The notes beneath the pieces were generated by a model. It was not told the origin of the DNA, did no database searches, and saw only the letters and a list, made by a program, of their open reading frames with translations. DNA of 64,000 bases, from assembly GCF_023715145.1 (NCBI RefSeq), contig NZ_JAMBNP010000011.1, forward strand, positions 124,001 through 188,000, given 5' to 3'. The translations under genes and the position numbers were made by a program. Below, piece after piece: positions 1 to 9,956 of this stretch. The stretch is from Paenibacillus glycanilyticus. Its GTDB lineage: Bacteria > Bacillota > Bacilli > Paenibacillales > Paenibacillaceae. Every line of letters starts with the position of its first letter. Position 1 is the stretch's first letter.

Positions 1-55
1 TAGACAAAAACCGAGGCTTCATAGAGCTTAAAAATGAATGAGGAGATGATAGATT

Positions 56-1264
56 GTGAGAAAAGCATGGGTGTCTATTGTACTGGCAAGTGTAGTTGCG
101 GCGGGAAGTATAGTTGGATTAGGGTTGACCGGCAAGGGGCGGAGTGTCGAGGCGGCTGCTAAGCCTTCGTTCACCGATATCAAAGGTCATTGGGCGGAGT
201 CGTCTATTGAGACGGCGGTTCAAGCCGGGGTGCTGAATGGTTATGCGGATGGGACCTATAAACCAAACAATACGATAACAAGGGCGGAGCTGCTGAAAGT
301 CGTGGCCATGACCTTTAAGATTGAAGTGGGCACGGGCGGTTCTACTTGGTATGCGCCATATCAGACGGCATTGTCCAAAGCCGGCGTGTATATAGAGGGT
401 GACTATTCGGGTAATCTGAACAATCCGGCGACACGTAACGAAATGGCCAAGCTGGCCGTACGCGGCGAGTATGCGGAGTACCGGGGTAAGAAGTTAAGTG
501 CGGCTGAGCTGATGTTCCGCGCAGTGAACAAGGGGATTTTGTCCCGTTCGGGGACAAAGGCAGAGACGATTAATACCGAAGGCACAACAACTCGGGCGGA
601 AGCTGCGGTGTTGGTGACTCGTTTGCTTAAGTTGGCTGACGGCGGTAAATTGACGGTCGATCAAGGTGCATCCAGCGCCGCCGAGATCGCATGGCACCGG
701 CATAACATGATCACGATGTTTGATCAGAATGATCTGGTGAAGCTGCCTTATTCGGTGGATATAAGTAAGAAATATAACGTGACGATTGATAAATTGATTA
801 TTTTGGATCCTGCGGATACGAAGGGGTATTATGCGGAGTATTTGAAGGGTGCTACTTATTTTCCAGCCAATAAGTTAGAAAAACCAAAAGACGTGTATCT
901 TTTTGCATATAAAATAATTGGGAAAAATCTTGTTGCTGATGGTTCAGGGCAAGTTATGCGAACTAGTTTTGAAATGTACACAGAAGGAAAAACTGGGACA
1001 ATTTTGCTCGACACACCATATGTATACGATGACGGTAAATTAATTGAAAGAGAAGGATTGTTCTATAACAATCAAGAATTTGGATTTCATAAGGTTGATA
1101 GTATAGCGCATAATTACGTTTTTAAATTAGTACCTAAAAATTACATTCAAGATCAAATTAAACAATATGGAGGAGTTCCGATTCATCTTGAGCGTTATAA
1201 TGTCGCATTTGGAAAGCAATCACAATTTTATCTGACGGATGTGAAAGATAAATGGGCACTGTAA
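56..1264 (+). CDS. SLH-domain surface protein
   Basis: Secreted protein likely held on the cell wall through S-layer homology (SLH) domains, which in this group bind pyruvylated secondary wall polymer. A signal peptide covers roughly residues 1-33 (RKAW, then a hydrophobic stretch, then VEAAA). SLH repeats lie near residues 38-85 (FTDIKGHWAE, ITRAELLKV), 95-135 (WYAPY, ATRNEMAKL) and 150-192 (TTRAEAAVLVTRLLKL). The C-terminal ~210 residues match no family I recognise. The start is GTG at 56, placed by AGGAG about 10 bases upstream. The stop overlaps the next gene by 13 bases, which suggests translational coupling. Base composition changes inside the gene: the SLH part is GC-rich, while the part after about 780 is clearly AT-rich. 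The SLH assignment is firm and the partner function is unknown. Confidence 0.85.
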   Translation: MRKAWVSIVLASVVAAGSIVGLGLTGKGRSVEAAAKPSFTDIKGHWAESSIETAVQAGVLNGYADGTYKPNNTITRAELLKVVAMTFKIEVGTGGSTWYAPYQTALSKAGVYIEGDYSGNLNNPATRNEMAKLAVRGEYAEYRGKKLSAAELMFRAVNKGILSRSGTKAETINTEGTTTRAEAAVLVTRLLKLADGGKLTVDQGASSAAEIAWHRHNMITMFDQNDLVKLPYSVDISKKYNVTIDKLIILDPADTKGYYAEYLKGATYFPANKLEKPKDVYLFAYKIIGKNLVADGSGQVMRTSFEMYTEGKTGTILLDTPYVYDDGKLIEREGLFYNNQEFGFHKVDSIAHNYVFKLVPKNYIQDQIKQYGGVPIHLERYNVAFGKQSQFYLTDVKDKWAL

Positions 1265-4200
1265 GAAGATTACTACCTCAACTTCTTATATTATCAATAT
1301 TTATAAGCCTTTTTAACTTTCAATCCGTTTTAGCAATTACGGCAGAAACATCTATTTCAAAAACAGCTTCACTCTCTTTTAAAGCTAGTCAGAAATATAA
1401 TGCAAGCTCCACTTTGTCAGGGATAACAATTGATTTAGATATTCCAATAGGTTATAAACCTAAATCATATCAATTATGGTTGATGGTTGCTGATAGTAGT
1501 GGGAAGGTGAAGTTAATACAACAATCACAGACATCAGCGGGTTCAAGCAACAGTAACTTTTCATTAAGTGGAAAAAGATTAACTTTAAACAATATCAAAG
1601 GAACAAAACTTACAGTGACAGCAGAAGGGGTACCATCCAATATGTATGCGGTCATCAATCGTAGGTCAAATGGTAAAGAGTGGGTAATAGAAGGTAATGG
1701 GGTTGGGCCATATAATGTGACCCCGGCAACTGGAGATTCTTGCTGGAGTGGAACACTTTCTGTTTGTCCTGGCTTGCTACCTGCTAAAGATAATGGAGGG
1801 AAGTTAATTGATGGTAGACTCCGTACATCTGATGGTTGGATTAAAGCCATAAGTGATGGTGTTACTGGACCTGATAATTATATTTCACCTATATCTTCGG
1901 ATTCTGTATATAAAACAGCATTAATTCAAGACAGTGTTAATGTAACAAAAGCTACACCATCAGGATATGCACAGCATAGAGTAGATTCCTTTGGTAAAGG
2001 AATAACAGGTAAAGGTCAATTAGCAGTATCTATATCGCCAGTCAAGGCATCAGTACTTGATACTGCAGACTGTACTGGATGTTCAGGAAATGCAATAGGC
2101 AAAAAGTATACTATGGAAACCAAACTAAACTGGTCTGCAAGTACACACTACTACGAAGGCGAAGTTCGAGTTACTTACGAACCAATCCCGCCAGTAAACA
2201 CACCAACCGTATCCTGCGACTGCTCGGCGGAACCGGATGACATCACCTTTGCCGGTAAAGACGTTCCAGTCACGGCCACTTTGAATGCGGAGATCACGGG
2301 AAAAGGAACAAAGACGGTCAAGAACTGGACGGTATATGGACGAGCTAATGACGGCAGTCAGTATACGACTTCAACCGTGGGGTACGGCTTGGACAAGATT
2401 ACGCAAAAGTTCAGCTTTACCATATCCAAGACCAAGCTGGACGGAGTCAACAATTATACAGAAACGTGGGTCATGCGAGCACGGGTCAATTTCACCGATG
2501 GTACGACGGCCGAGCAGCCAATTGAATGTACAACAACGGTGGTAAGAGAAGGGACTGCCACTCCGGACCCGGGAGGAACCCCAACCCCACCGCCAACACC
2601 GCCGGTCACTGCGGATATTGAGTTTATTCCTAAAACCATTATTACGGGTGACACATCAACTCTAGATAATAACTCGGATGGTTATACATCGATGAGTTGG
2701 ACGTTCACAAGCAATTTACAAGAGGTCATACCGGATGACAGCCAGTATCGATACCCCAATGTGAAATTTGATAAGCCTGGCTTTTACCAAGCAAAGATAA
2801 TGGTTACCAATGGCACGGAAACAAAGTGGGATACAGCTTCGCTGCAGGTCCTTGATCCAAAGCCGGTTGCAGTGGTAACGGGGCCAACTAAGGTTATTCA
2901 GGGAAGAGATTTTTCGAGCATTTTCCATCTATATAATTCGTATACGCCGCTTGCAGAGCGCGGGGTAACCATTGATTTTACAAAGAATCAAACCCGTTAC
3001 AAAAAGGCCGGTGAGCCTGGTTACACGGATGGCTGGCCCTCCAAAGGGCCAAGCGTGCTTGGAGATTATTCAGTAGAAGGCAAAGTTTTCGATTCGCAGG
3101 GACGCGAGAGTGATTGGGGCTCCCACATCTTCGAGGTTGTTCCCGATCAGCCGCCAATTGTAAGCATAATGGCTCCGGAACAGACTTATCGGTTTAATGA
3201 ATCTATGATCTTTATTGATGCTGAGAGTGTGGACGGCGATACGCTCGCAAGCATGAAAATCGAGGAACGTTATGACCATGATAATGATGGTAACTATGAG
3301 GAAGAGCCTTGGAAAACGCTATATACCGGCTCATTCAAGGATACATATCCCGTCACGTATGCGAGTGTTGGGAAGAGACAATATCGGGCAAGCGTAACCG
3401 AGGATTATGGATTGTCGGCTATTTCTGAGATAGCTGCGACAAATGTCCTTAACTATGCACCTTTTGTAGATTTTGAAGTGTATGGCCTGACGCAGCAGCC
3501 GGATCAGGGGGATGACAGCCAGCCTGAAGATTTGGCTTATACTGGCGAGTCTATCATGCGCTCGTGGAAGCTAGTCCAACCTTATACGACGAGCACCAAT
3601 ATACCTGTTGGCTGGAAAACAAATAGCGGTGCGCTGCAAACCAAGAATGCCAAGATGGCGGATTTCTTTATTAAGTATCCGAATATGGGCTTGGGTGCTA
3701 ACAGCAGGTCTAAATACGAGTTGGCAAGCGATTTGACTAATTTGCCGGTTTGGGGATTGCCAACGGGCGCAATAGCCGTTCCGTACATCTATGCCGGTCA
3801 TCGATTGTATTCTCGTGAAGGTGACAGTATGGTTGAACGCAGTGCAAAAAACGGAACGGAACTAAGAAGATTTTCTTTAAGCGCGGTTAATGGTTTTGAC
3901 TATTTAGGAGCGGATAAAAATGAGAATTTTTATTACGGCTCTAATATAGATCCGGCCTCCGACAAATATGCGGTTAAAAAAATTAATAATCAGGGCGAGC
4001 TGGTTGGCAGCTATGATATACCAACGCAAGTTGGCAACTATAATATGCTGACCTTTGAAGTCTCTGATGACGGGAAATACATGTATAGTTCATGGCGATT
4101 TAGAAATCCTAGCGATAATTACTATTACACCATCCACGCTATAAAGTATTCCATGGTAGACAAGTCCGTTCAATGGGATGTTAAAACCGGAGATTTGGAG

Positions 4201-7200
4201 TATAGTCCTACCTTCTTGCAGAACTATAAAGGGGTAATCGATTCGGATGGTGACTTTTATTTAACGTGGACGACTCAAAGCACCTATGATGGTTACGAGT
4301 TTTATGCGATGGCTGTCAACGGTAATACGGGAGCTATGGGATATCAATCTAGTAGGACCAACAACGCGGATATATCCTATATGGTTGCGACGCCTGAATT
4401 CGACTATCGCGGGGATGCGGCCAAGCATTTATATTTCACGGTTTCAGGTTATACCCAGTATTCAAAAGATAGTTATATGGGGACTGGCATTTTTGGTTTT
4501 ATGTTTAATAAAAAAACAGGCTATCTCTCTATGATTAGCTATCCAGATAACCCTAATCCTACGCAATACTCTCTAGAGAGTTGGAATACGTGCCAGACAT
4601 GGTGCGATATGATGAGCTGGGAGGATAGCTGGGGAGTAGGCACTCCCATTATTTATCCGGATGGTTCCGTTTACGCAACGGTTCGCTACGCATGGGGAGA
4701 TTATAAATTTGACAAGTATTTAAACCTGATCAAAAAGAATACCGAGGGTAACTTAATTTCGAATACAAAAGCTTTTTTAATGCCAAGCGGTAATATTGCT
4801 TTTCCGGATAATGGAGCGTATGCGGTATATGGTGGAGACTATACACCTTATGTTTCATTAATAGTGAACGGGAGGGCTCCTATTGATCCGAATAATAACT
4901 ACTATGGCAGCAAGACGTATCACAGTGAGGTTACGGATACGAAAGGTGATTGGCTAAGCAGCGCCTTAAAAGATCCGACCTTAAACACGTCGATTTTACC
5001 TGATGGGTCCTTTTATGGATTTTCGAAGCCTGGTTCAGGATCTGGTATACAGTATGTATTTCCATTCGTTTCTGCAAGCGGCAAAAGTGATTATCCTAAA
5101 TCAATCGATAATAACACCATTGAAGTTGTTGATTCAACTTGGGCTGGCCTATGGTATGATCCGGCAACTAAGCTGAAGAACGATCGTCTTTCCTTTAATG
5201 TAGCTGTCAATGACGCGACTAATGATAAGCCGGTTGGTGCGGCGATCCATGTTCAGGACGGAAAGAACATGTACGCAGCGGAGTGGACCAAAGACAAGCT
5301 TACTTTATTCAAAGTCACGGCGGGCACTAAAAAGGTGCTTCAAACGGTCGATTACCCAAGGTCACCTTTTATAACGTATCCGTTTGAGCTTGAAGCCAGC
5401 AACGGCAGTTTGCGTGTCTATGTCAACCATGTCAAATTAATTGAAATTTCAGACATTACATACAAGCAAGGTTCGGCAGGCATCATGTCACTTGGTCAGC
5501 AGCAAGCTAAGTTTAGTGACGTGAAGGTTAAAAACTACGGTGACTATTACGTAGAAGAAACGAAAGATTCTGTTCTGGTTGGCGAAGAGATCAAGTATGA
5601 TGCCGTCTTTGACGACATCGAGAAGGATCCGGAATCCTTGGAGAACTGGAGCTATCAGCATGATCCGAATTATTTTGCCAATTCGCTTGGGTTAAGTGTG
5701 CATGACGGCAAATCCTTCGATACCAAGCTTCTAACACTGGATAAGCCAGGTCTCTACAACATTACGTTTAAGGCAATAGATAGTCCGGGCATGGACGAGT
5801 ATGCGGCATGGTCTGAACCTGTAACGAAACAAATTTACGTTCATCGCCGACCGATCGCGCAGCCTGATGTTCGCTTCACCGGAATTGTGTATCCGGAAGG
5901 GGAGACGCTTGACTACCTAACCCATGATACGTCCTACGATCCGGATATTCCGGATTACTTGGCGGATCGGAAGTTCCGATCGCGATGGGCGGACGAACCG
6001 ACTTGGACGACCGGAAAGCGGGAGCTATATACCCGTCCGGGTGTGGAGCTCATTATTCAGGAGCAAGTGCAGGATGGCTATGGGGTATGGTCCTATTGGG
6101 TGGAAACGAGAGTCTACAAAGATGCGCTTCCGACAGCCAACCAGCATAGGCCGCAGATGGTTATTACGTATCCAAACGGTACATTAGCTAGTCCAACTGT
6201 CCTTGCCAGCGAGCCGACTCTAAAATGGACTTACAGAGACGTTGATAATGATGCGCAGGAGCAGTTTTATTTAAAAGTCTCGTACGTGGATAATGGGGCA
6301 ACCATCATGGAAGCGACTTATCCCGGCGATGATACCTCCTTCATTCTTGATGAAGGGATTCAGCAGGGACGGAAAGTAAAAGTGCAAGGCAAAGTGTACT
6401 CGAAAGGCTATTGGTCGGATGACAGCAACATCGTCTATTTTATCTTGAATACGCCGCCTGTCACGCATCTGCTCAGTTTTAACGGTCCGAAAGCATCTGA
6501 GCCCATCTATACCAACAATAATCGGCCGCAGTTAAAAGTGTCGGTGACAGACTTTGACGGCCAGCCTGTATCGAAGGTCGATTATGAGGTTTATCACAAT
6601 GCAACCGGCGATCTTGTCGTTGATACCAACAACGCGATAGGTACAACAACCTTTACGCCGGCTAAGCTGCAGGAAGGGCTTCATAACTGGCATGCCAGGG
6701 CGAATGACGGAATGGCTTGGGGCGGTTATTCGGAGAATGGATACTTCTTTGTAGATACCGTTCCGCCGGATGATACGAATGAACAGCTGGAGATCAAGCC
6801 AACATCGGTAAGAGTAACGTTTAACCCGTTCAGCGATGCAGCCCCGTCATCGGGTCATGCTTCAAGAGCCTTTTATATGCAAAAGGTTAACGACGACGGT
6901 TCGACCACCAGCATTGATTTGAACAGTAACGGAACGGCGGAATACAGCATACCGCTATCAAACGGCTCGACCAGCTATACGGTAGGAGGGTTATTGACGG
7001 GCGCCAAGTACCGGCTGATGGTCGTAGACTGGGACGTAGCGGGGAATATGGGACAGTACCAATATATTTACTTCACCACGAACCGCCCGCCAACTGCCGA
7101 TTTTGACTGGTCGCCAAAACCGGTTTATGAAGGAGATACGGTGGCCTTCACCACTGCTGCCGGAGATCCGGACGGCAATGATATATCCATCGCGTACAAG

Positions 7201-7779
7201 CTTACAAGTCCAAGCGGCGTAACCCGAACCTTTAGTTATGCGTTCAAGTCACCTTATCCAACAACCGGTCCAAGTTATCGGATGACGGAAACGGGAGAGT
7301 GGACGATGCTTCTGACTGTCAGCGATGGGATGGAGACGGTGCAAACCGAGAAAAAAGTAAAGGTATTGGCACTTGGGCTAACAGGCTACGTGAAGCATAC
7401 CGAGCAGTGGGATGAGTACCGAAAGGAATTTAACAAGAAGCAAAGCGGCAACGAGAATTCGCCTCGGGGGTATAACGTATTTTGGGCCGGGGAGAAATTC
7501 CTCCTATCAGCCGCAACAACGGATACGGGAACAGCTACAAAAGCAGACCGGGTTGAGGTTACGATGAAAAGCTATTCCGAGTCACTTGCTTCGGTGAATG
7601 CATCTCGTTCCAACTGGCAAGGCGAGCTATGGGAAGCCGCGTTCTCGGAGCTGAAGAAGGGACCGCTTGTCTTTGAATTTAACGCTTATTACAACAACGG
7701 AATTGTGAAGCGGAACACCGTAACGATTCAGATTGAAGGAAATGTCTATGATATCGTAGGCGTGCATCGGGTGAAATAA
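1252..7779 (+). CDS. Very large secreted multidomain (PKD/Ig-like) surface protein
   Basis: 2175-residue secreted protein with no recognisable catalytic centre. It has an N-terminal signal peptide (RRLLPQ, hydrophobic core, SVLA), a region of about 400 residues, then a Thr/Pro linker near residues 435-452 (TPTPPPTPP). Several PKD/Ig-like modules follow (for example around 455-535 and 1935-2040, with GDTVAFT and D-x-DG patterns). In the middle, near 870-1250, lies a propeller-like stretch, followed near 1300-1420 by a concanavalin-like domain. It has no SLH repeats of its own, so it may be held by the SLH protein encoded just upstream, with which it overlaps by 13 bases. The ATG at 1252 has only a weak ribosome-binding site, which fits coupling. 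The first ~900 bases are AT-rich, unlike the remainder. A structural, adhesin or polysaccharide-binding role is inference. Confidence 0.8.
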   Translation: MGTVRRLLPQLLILSIFISLFNFQSVLAITAETSISKTASLSFKASQKYNASSTLSGITIDLDIPIGYKPKSYQLWLMVADSSGKVKLIQQSQTSAGSSNSNFSLSGKRLTLNNIKGTKLTVTAEGVPSNMYAVINRRSNGKEWVIEGNGVGPYNVTPATGDSCWSGTLSVCPGLLPAKDNGGKLIDGRLRTSDGWIKAISDGVTGPDNYISPISSDSVYKTALIQDSVNVTKATPSGYAQHRVDSFGKGITGKGQLAVSISPVKASVLDTADCTGCSGNAIGKKYTMETKLNWSASTHYYEGEVRVTYEPIPPVNTPTVSCDCSAEPDDITFAGKDVPVTATLNAEITGKGTKTVKNWTVYGRANDGSQYTTSTVGYGLDKITQKFSFTISKTKLDGVNNYTETWVMRARVNFTDGTTAEQPIECTTTVVREGTATPDPGGTPTPPPTPPVTADIEFIPKTIITGDTSTLDNNSDGYTSMSWTFTSNLQEVIPDDSQYRYPNVKFDKPGFYQAKIMVTNGTETKWDTASLQVLDPKPVAVVTGPTKVIQGRDFSSIFHLYNSYTPLAERGVTIDFTKNQTRYKKAGEPGYTDGWPSKGPSVLGDYSVEGKVFDSQGRESDWGSHIFEVVPDQPPIVSIMAPEQTYRFNESMIFIDAESVDGDTLASMKIEERYDHDNDGNYEEEPWKTLYTGSFKDTYPVTYASVGKRQYRASVTEDYGLSAISEIAATNVLNYAPFVDFEVYGLTQQPDQGDDSQPEDLAYTGESIMRSWKLVQPYTTSTNIPVGWKTNSGALQTKNAKMADFFIKYPNMGLGANSRSKYELASDLTNLPVWGLPTGAIAVPYIYAGHRLYSREGDSMVERSAKNGTELRRFSLSAVNGFDYLGADKNENFYYGSNIDPASDKYAVKKINNQGELVGSYDIPTQVGNYNMLTFEVSDDGKYMYSSWRFRNPSDNYYYTIHAIKYSMVDKSVQWDVKTGDLEYSPTFLQNYKGVIDSDGDFYLTWTTQSTYDGYEFYAMAVNGNTGAMGYQSSRTNNADISYMVATPEFDYRGDAAKHLYFTVSGYTQYSKDSYMGTGIFGFMFNKKTGYLSMISYPDNPNPTQYSLESWNTCQTWCDMMSWEDSWGVGTPIIYPDGSVYATVRYAWGDYKFDKYLNLIKKNTEGNLISNTKAFLMPSGNIAFPDNGAYAVYGGDYTPYVSLIVNGRAPIDPNNNYYGSKTYHSEVTDTKGDWLSSALKDPTLNTSILPDGSFYGFSKPGSGSGIQYVFPFVSASGKSDYPKSIDNNTIEVVDSTWAGLWYDPATKLKNDRLSFNVAVNDATNDKPVGAAIHVQDGKNMYAAEWTKDKLTLFKVTAGTKKVLQTVDYPRSPFITYPFELEASNGSLRVYVNHVKLIEISDITYKQGSAGIMSLGQQQAKFSDVKVKNYGDYYVEETKDSVLVGEEIKYDAVFDDIEKDPESLENWSYQHDPNYFANSLGLSVHDGKSFDTKLLTLDKPGLYNITFKAIDSPGMDEYAAWSEPVTKQIYVHRRPIAQPDVRFTGIVYPEGETLDYLTHDTSYDPDIPDYLADRKFRSRWADEPTWTTGKRELYTRPGVELIIQEQVQDGYGVWSYWVETRVYKDALPTANQHRPQMVITYPNGTLASPTVLASEPTLKWTYRDVDNDAQEQFYLKVSYVDNGATIMEATYPGDDTSFILDEGIQQGRKVKVQGKVYSKGYWSDDSNIVYFILNTPPVTHLLSFNGPKASEPIYTNNNRPQLKVSVTDFDGQPVSKVDYEVYHNATGDLVVDTNNAIGTTTFTPAKLQEGLHNWHARANDGMAWGGYSENGYFFVDTVPPDDTNEQLEIKPTSVRVTFNPFSDAAPSSGHASRAFYMQKVNDDGSTTSIDLNSNGTAEYSIPLSNGSTSYTVGGLLTGAKYRLMVVDWDVAGNMGQYQYIYFTTNRPPTADFDWSPKPVYEGDTVAFTTAAGDPDGNDISIAYKLTSPSGVTRTFSYAFKSPYPTTGPSYRMTETGEWTMLLTVSDGMETVQTEKKVKVLALGLTGYVKHTEQWDEYRKEFNKKQSGNENSPRGYNVFWAGEKFLLSAATTDTGTATKADRVEVTMKSYSESLASVNASRSNWQGELWEAAFSELKKGPLVFEFNAYYNNGIVKRNTVTIQIEGNVYDIVGVHRVK

Positions 7780-7782
7780 TAC

Positions 7783-7815
7783 AAAAAAGCTGCTCCAATA
7801 GGGGCAGCCTTTTTA
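7783..7815. terminator. Bidirectional terminator between surface gene and xylR
   Basis: Stem GCTGCTCC/GGGGCAGC (one G-T pair) with loop AATA, an A-run before it and a T-run after it. It lies between two convergent genes and can end transcription from both sides. Confidence 0.85.
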
Positions 7816-7818
7816 CAT

Positions 7819-8982
7819 CTATCCGCTCTTAATTTTCGTGAAAAACTTGCTGATCGCATAATACGCGGCACCGCGCACAGCCGATTGATCCTGAAGCTCC
7901 GCAAACAGTATCCGGAGCCGCTCCCGGTGATAGGGCAATGTCCGGCGCGTAACGGAGGATTGTACGGCTTCCTCAAGCCAACTCTTCGCCCGGCTCATCC
8001 GGTTGCCGATGATAACGACATCGGGATTGAACACGTTAACGATATTGGATATCCCCGCGCCCATATATTCACCTATTTTGTAGAACAAAGCCCGTACTTC
8101 TTCATTGCCGGTTTCCGCTGCTTCAAGCAGATCCTCCAAGCTGTCAAAACCAAGCGGCGCAGCCTGCTCGAGCAACGCATTCTCCGAGGCATATAACTCC
8201 CAGCAGCCTTCGTTCCCGCATCGGCATGGCTTGCCGCTAAATTCAATAGACAGATGACCTAGCTCGCCGGAGAAGCCTGTCGCCCCTTTATACAATTCTT
8301 TATTAAGAATGATCCCCGTACCGATACCAATCCCGACGCTGACATAGATTTGATGGGCGATCCCGCGCCCAATGCCATATTTCTGCTCGCCTTGCGCGCC
8401 GGCATTTGCTTCGTTATCAATGGTCACAGGCAGCTCAAAACGTTCCTCAAGCATTTGCTGCAACTCGACATGCCGCCACTCCAGATTCGGAGCGAACAGG
8501 ATGGCCCCCTGATCATCTACGATGCCGGGTACACCAACACCGATTCCTACTATGCCATAAGGACTAACTGGTGCTTTGCCAATTAATTCTTCGATACATT
8601 GAACAAGTTCCTTCAGGGTGAACTCCAGCTTATGCTTCTTGAGGCTCCGCTGCAGCTCTGCAACAACATGACCCTCAAGGTCGGAAAGCACCCCGCGAAT
8701 GTAGTTAACACCCAGGTCAATGCCAACCGCATAACCGGCTTGCCCGTTAAACAGGAGCATAACCGGTTTGCGTCCGCCGCTTGATTCTCCGGGACCAATC
8801 TCTATAATAAGATCACTGTCGATTAAATCTTGAACCAGGTTCGAGACAGTAGCCTTGTTCAGTCCTGTAAGCTCGGAAATCTGCGCCCGTGAGAGAGGGG
8901 CGTTTTTCAATACGGCTTCCAGCACGATGGATGTATTTATTTTTTTAATAAGGGTCAAATCGCCTGTCGTTGTTACTTTCAA
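7819..8982 (-). CDS. xylR: Xylose repressor, ROK family
   Basis: Transcriptional repressor of xylose utilisation that releases its operator when xylose binds. Residues ~10-65 form a winged helix (SRAQISELTGLNKATVS), followed by the SSGGRKP hinge typical of XylR. The ROK domain follows, with the sugar-binding GIGVGVPG region and the zinc motif CRCGNEGC near residue 260. Length (387 residues) is normal for the family. Two in-frame TTG codons are possible starts. TTG at 8982 has the better spacing to GGAGG (9 bases); TTG at 8988 is only 3 bases from it. Its targets are supported by two identical palindromes, one in front of this gene and one in front of xylA. The function follows from the family and from the linkage to xylAB. 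Confidence 0.93.
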   Translation of the reverse strand: MKVTTTGDLTLIKKINTSIVLEAVLKNAPLSRAQISELTGLNKATVSNLVQDLIDSDLIIEIGPGESSGGRKPVMLLFNGQAGYAVGIDLGVNYIRGVLSDLEGHVVAELQRSLKKHKLEFTLKELVQCIEELIGKAPVSPYGIVGIGVGVPGIVDDQGAILFAPNLEWRHVELQQMLEERFELPVTIDNEANAGAQGEQKYGIGRGIAHQIYVSVGIGIGTGIILNKELYKGATGFSGELGHLSIEFSGKPCRCGNEGCWELYASENALLEQAAPLGFDSLEDLLEAAETGNEEVRALFYKIGEYMGAGISNIVNVFNPDVVIIGNRMSRAKSWLEEAVQSSVTRRTLPYHRERLRILFAELQDQSAVRGAAYYAISKFFTKIKSG

Positions 8983-9071
8983 CTGCAATTGCCTCCGTCC
9001 ATGTCGTCCATTCAGCCTATTGTATCAGAATTTGCCCGCGATCGGCTGTTCTAAATAGTTTAACACAAAAA

Positions 9072-9098
9072 CTTAGTTTGTTTAATAGACAAACTAAG
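9072..9098. promoter_or_regulatory. XylR operator, copy 1 (xylR side)
   Basis: Perfect palindrome of 10-bp arms (CTTAGTTTGT / ACAAACTAAG) around 7 bases. It matches the known Bacillus xyl operator pattern and is identical over 27 bases to the copy at 11695-11721. It lies 90 bases upstream of xylR, so autoregulation is likely. Confidence 0.85.
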
Positions 9099-9119
9099 GG
9101 AGGAGGCAATGATTTTTGG

Positions 9120-9215
9120 ATGGAGTTTATGATTTCGCCCATACAAACAGAAGCTCGGGCGATATTAGAGGGTTTTGTAAGCGCTGGAGTATCTGGGGAG
9201 AAAAAGTTGAGGTAA
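9120..9215 (+). CDS. Possible 31-residue peptide
   Basis: Short open frame starting MEFMISPIQTEA and ending GEKKLR. It lies just downstream of a GGAGGAGG motif next to the XylR operator. Spacing from that motif to ATG 9120 is too long to be ideal; ATG 9109 has ideal spacing but opens only seven codons. No family recognised. It may be a decayed end of a larger gene at the island border. Weak support. Confidence 0.2.
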   Translation: MEFMISPIQTEARAILEGFVSAGVSGEKKLR

Positions 9216-9245
9216 AGGCGAACCAATCTACCTCGTCGTTTATAT

Positions 9246-9569
9246 TTACTTCGTTTGACGCTTTGAAAGGATAAATCGTTTAAATGCATTGATTTCGTTT
9301 AATTCTTCTTCGGTCCAATCCTCGTTCTTATTTGTTTCGTCTTGATTATGATTAAAAGTAAGATCCATCCCATTCTCTTCGATGAGATTGCTCTTCTTGA
9401 TTCCAAATCTGTTGGCTATCTTCTCAATTGCTCCCATGCGAGGCTCTTTAAGACCAGTTTCCCAAGCGGAAACGGCTTTATTAGTTACACCTGCAATATC
9501 AGCGAGATCCTGCTGCGTTAGGTCGTATTTTTCACGTAGCTTTTTTAAATTTGCGCTGATACTCAACAT
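9246..9569 (-). CDS. Xre/Cro-CI family repressor, phage type
   Basis: 107-residue DNA-binding protein. An HTH_3 domain covers residues ~5-60 (LKKLREKYDLTQQDLADIAGV, then AVSAWETGLKEP), followed by an acidic tail (EDWTEEELNEINAFKRFI) of the kind seen in phage repressors. ATG at 9569 is chosen because GGAG lies 5 bases upstream; a GTG two codons earlier lies too close to it. The gene faces away from the ArpU-like gene at 9957, and the 390 bases between them hold three similar dyads that could be its operators. This is the usual layout of a phage or ICE immunity switch. The cognate partner genes (antirepressor, integrase) are missing. Confidence 0.8.
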   Translation of the reverse strand: MLSISANLKKLREKYDLTQQDLADIAGVTNKAVSAWETGLKEPRMGAIEKIANRFGIKKSNLIEENGMDLTFNHNQDETNKNEDWTEEELNEINAFKRFILSKRQTK

Positions 9570-9662
9570 AATCACTCCATACTTGTTTTATGATAATTGT
9601 ACAAAAAAAGGTTCATTAAAATCAACTTAAAGGCGGATAAAATCGCTGCTTCAACGTTGACA

Positions 9663-9802
9663 ATCTACTTTAAGAAGAATATTATGGAAACAACTTAGAT
9701 AGACGAGAGGATGATGCAATTTATAAAATGAATATCGATGAAAGGAAGATATTTTTTTAGTTATAGATCTACTTTAAGTAGATATATCTTCTAATGGTAG
9801 AT
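9663..9802. promoter_or_regulatory. Three operator-like dyads in phage-type switch region
   Basis: Three sites share the pattern ATCTAC-N4-AGWAGA: 9663-9678 (ATCTACTTTAAGAAGA), 9767-9783 (near-perfect palindrome ATCTACTT-T-AAGTAGAT) and 9787-9802 on the opposite strand (ATCTACCATTAGAAGA read on minus). Number and placement fit operators of the neighbouring Xre repressor. Binding is inferred. Confidence 0.5.
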
Positions 9803-9828
9803 GGTAACTGAAAGAATCAGTAAAGCGG

Positions 9829-9858
9829 GACTGCCTTGGGGTAGGAGCCAAGACAGTC
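9829..9858. other. Hairpin in switch region
   Basis: Stem GACTGCCTTGG/CCAAGACAGTC with one mismatch and an 8-base loop. No T-run follows on the plus strand, so it is not a clear terminator. It may lie in the leader of the downstream ArpU-like gene. Confidence 0.4.
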
Positions 9859-9956
9859 TTAAAGACAAATCTAATTATTGATAGTATAGCAAATATTGCG
9901 AGATATGAAAGGTTCTAATCAAATATATATTGAGCCCGGTAAAGGAGAAATCGAGG

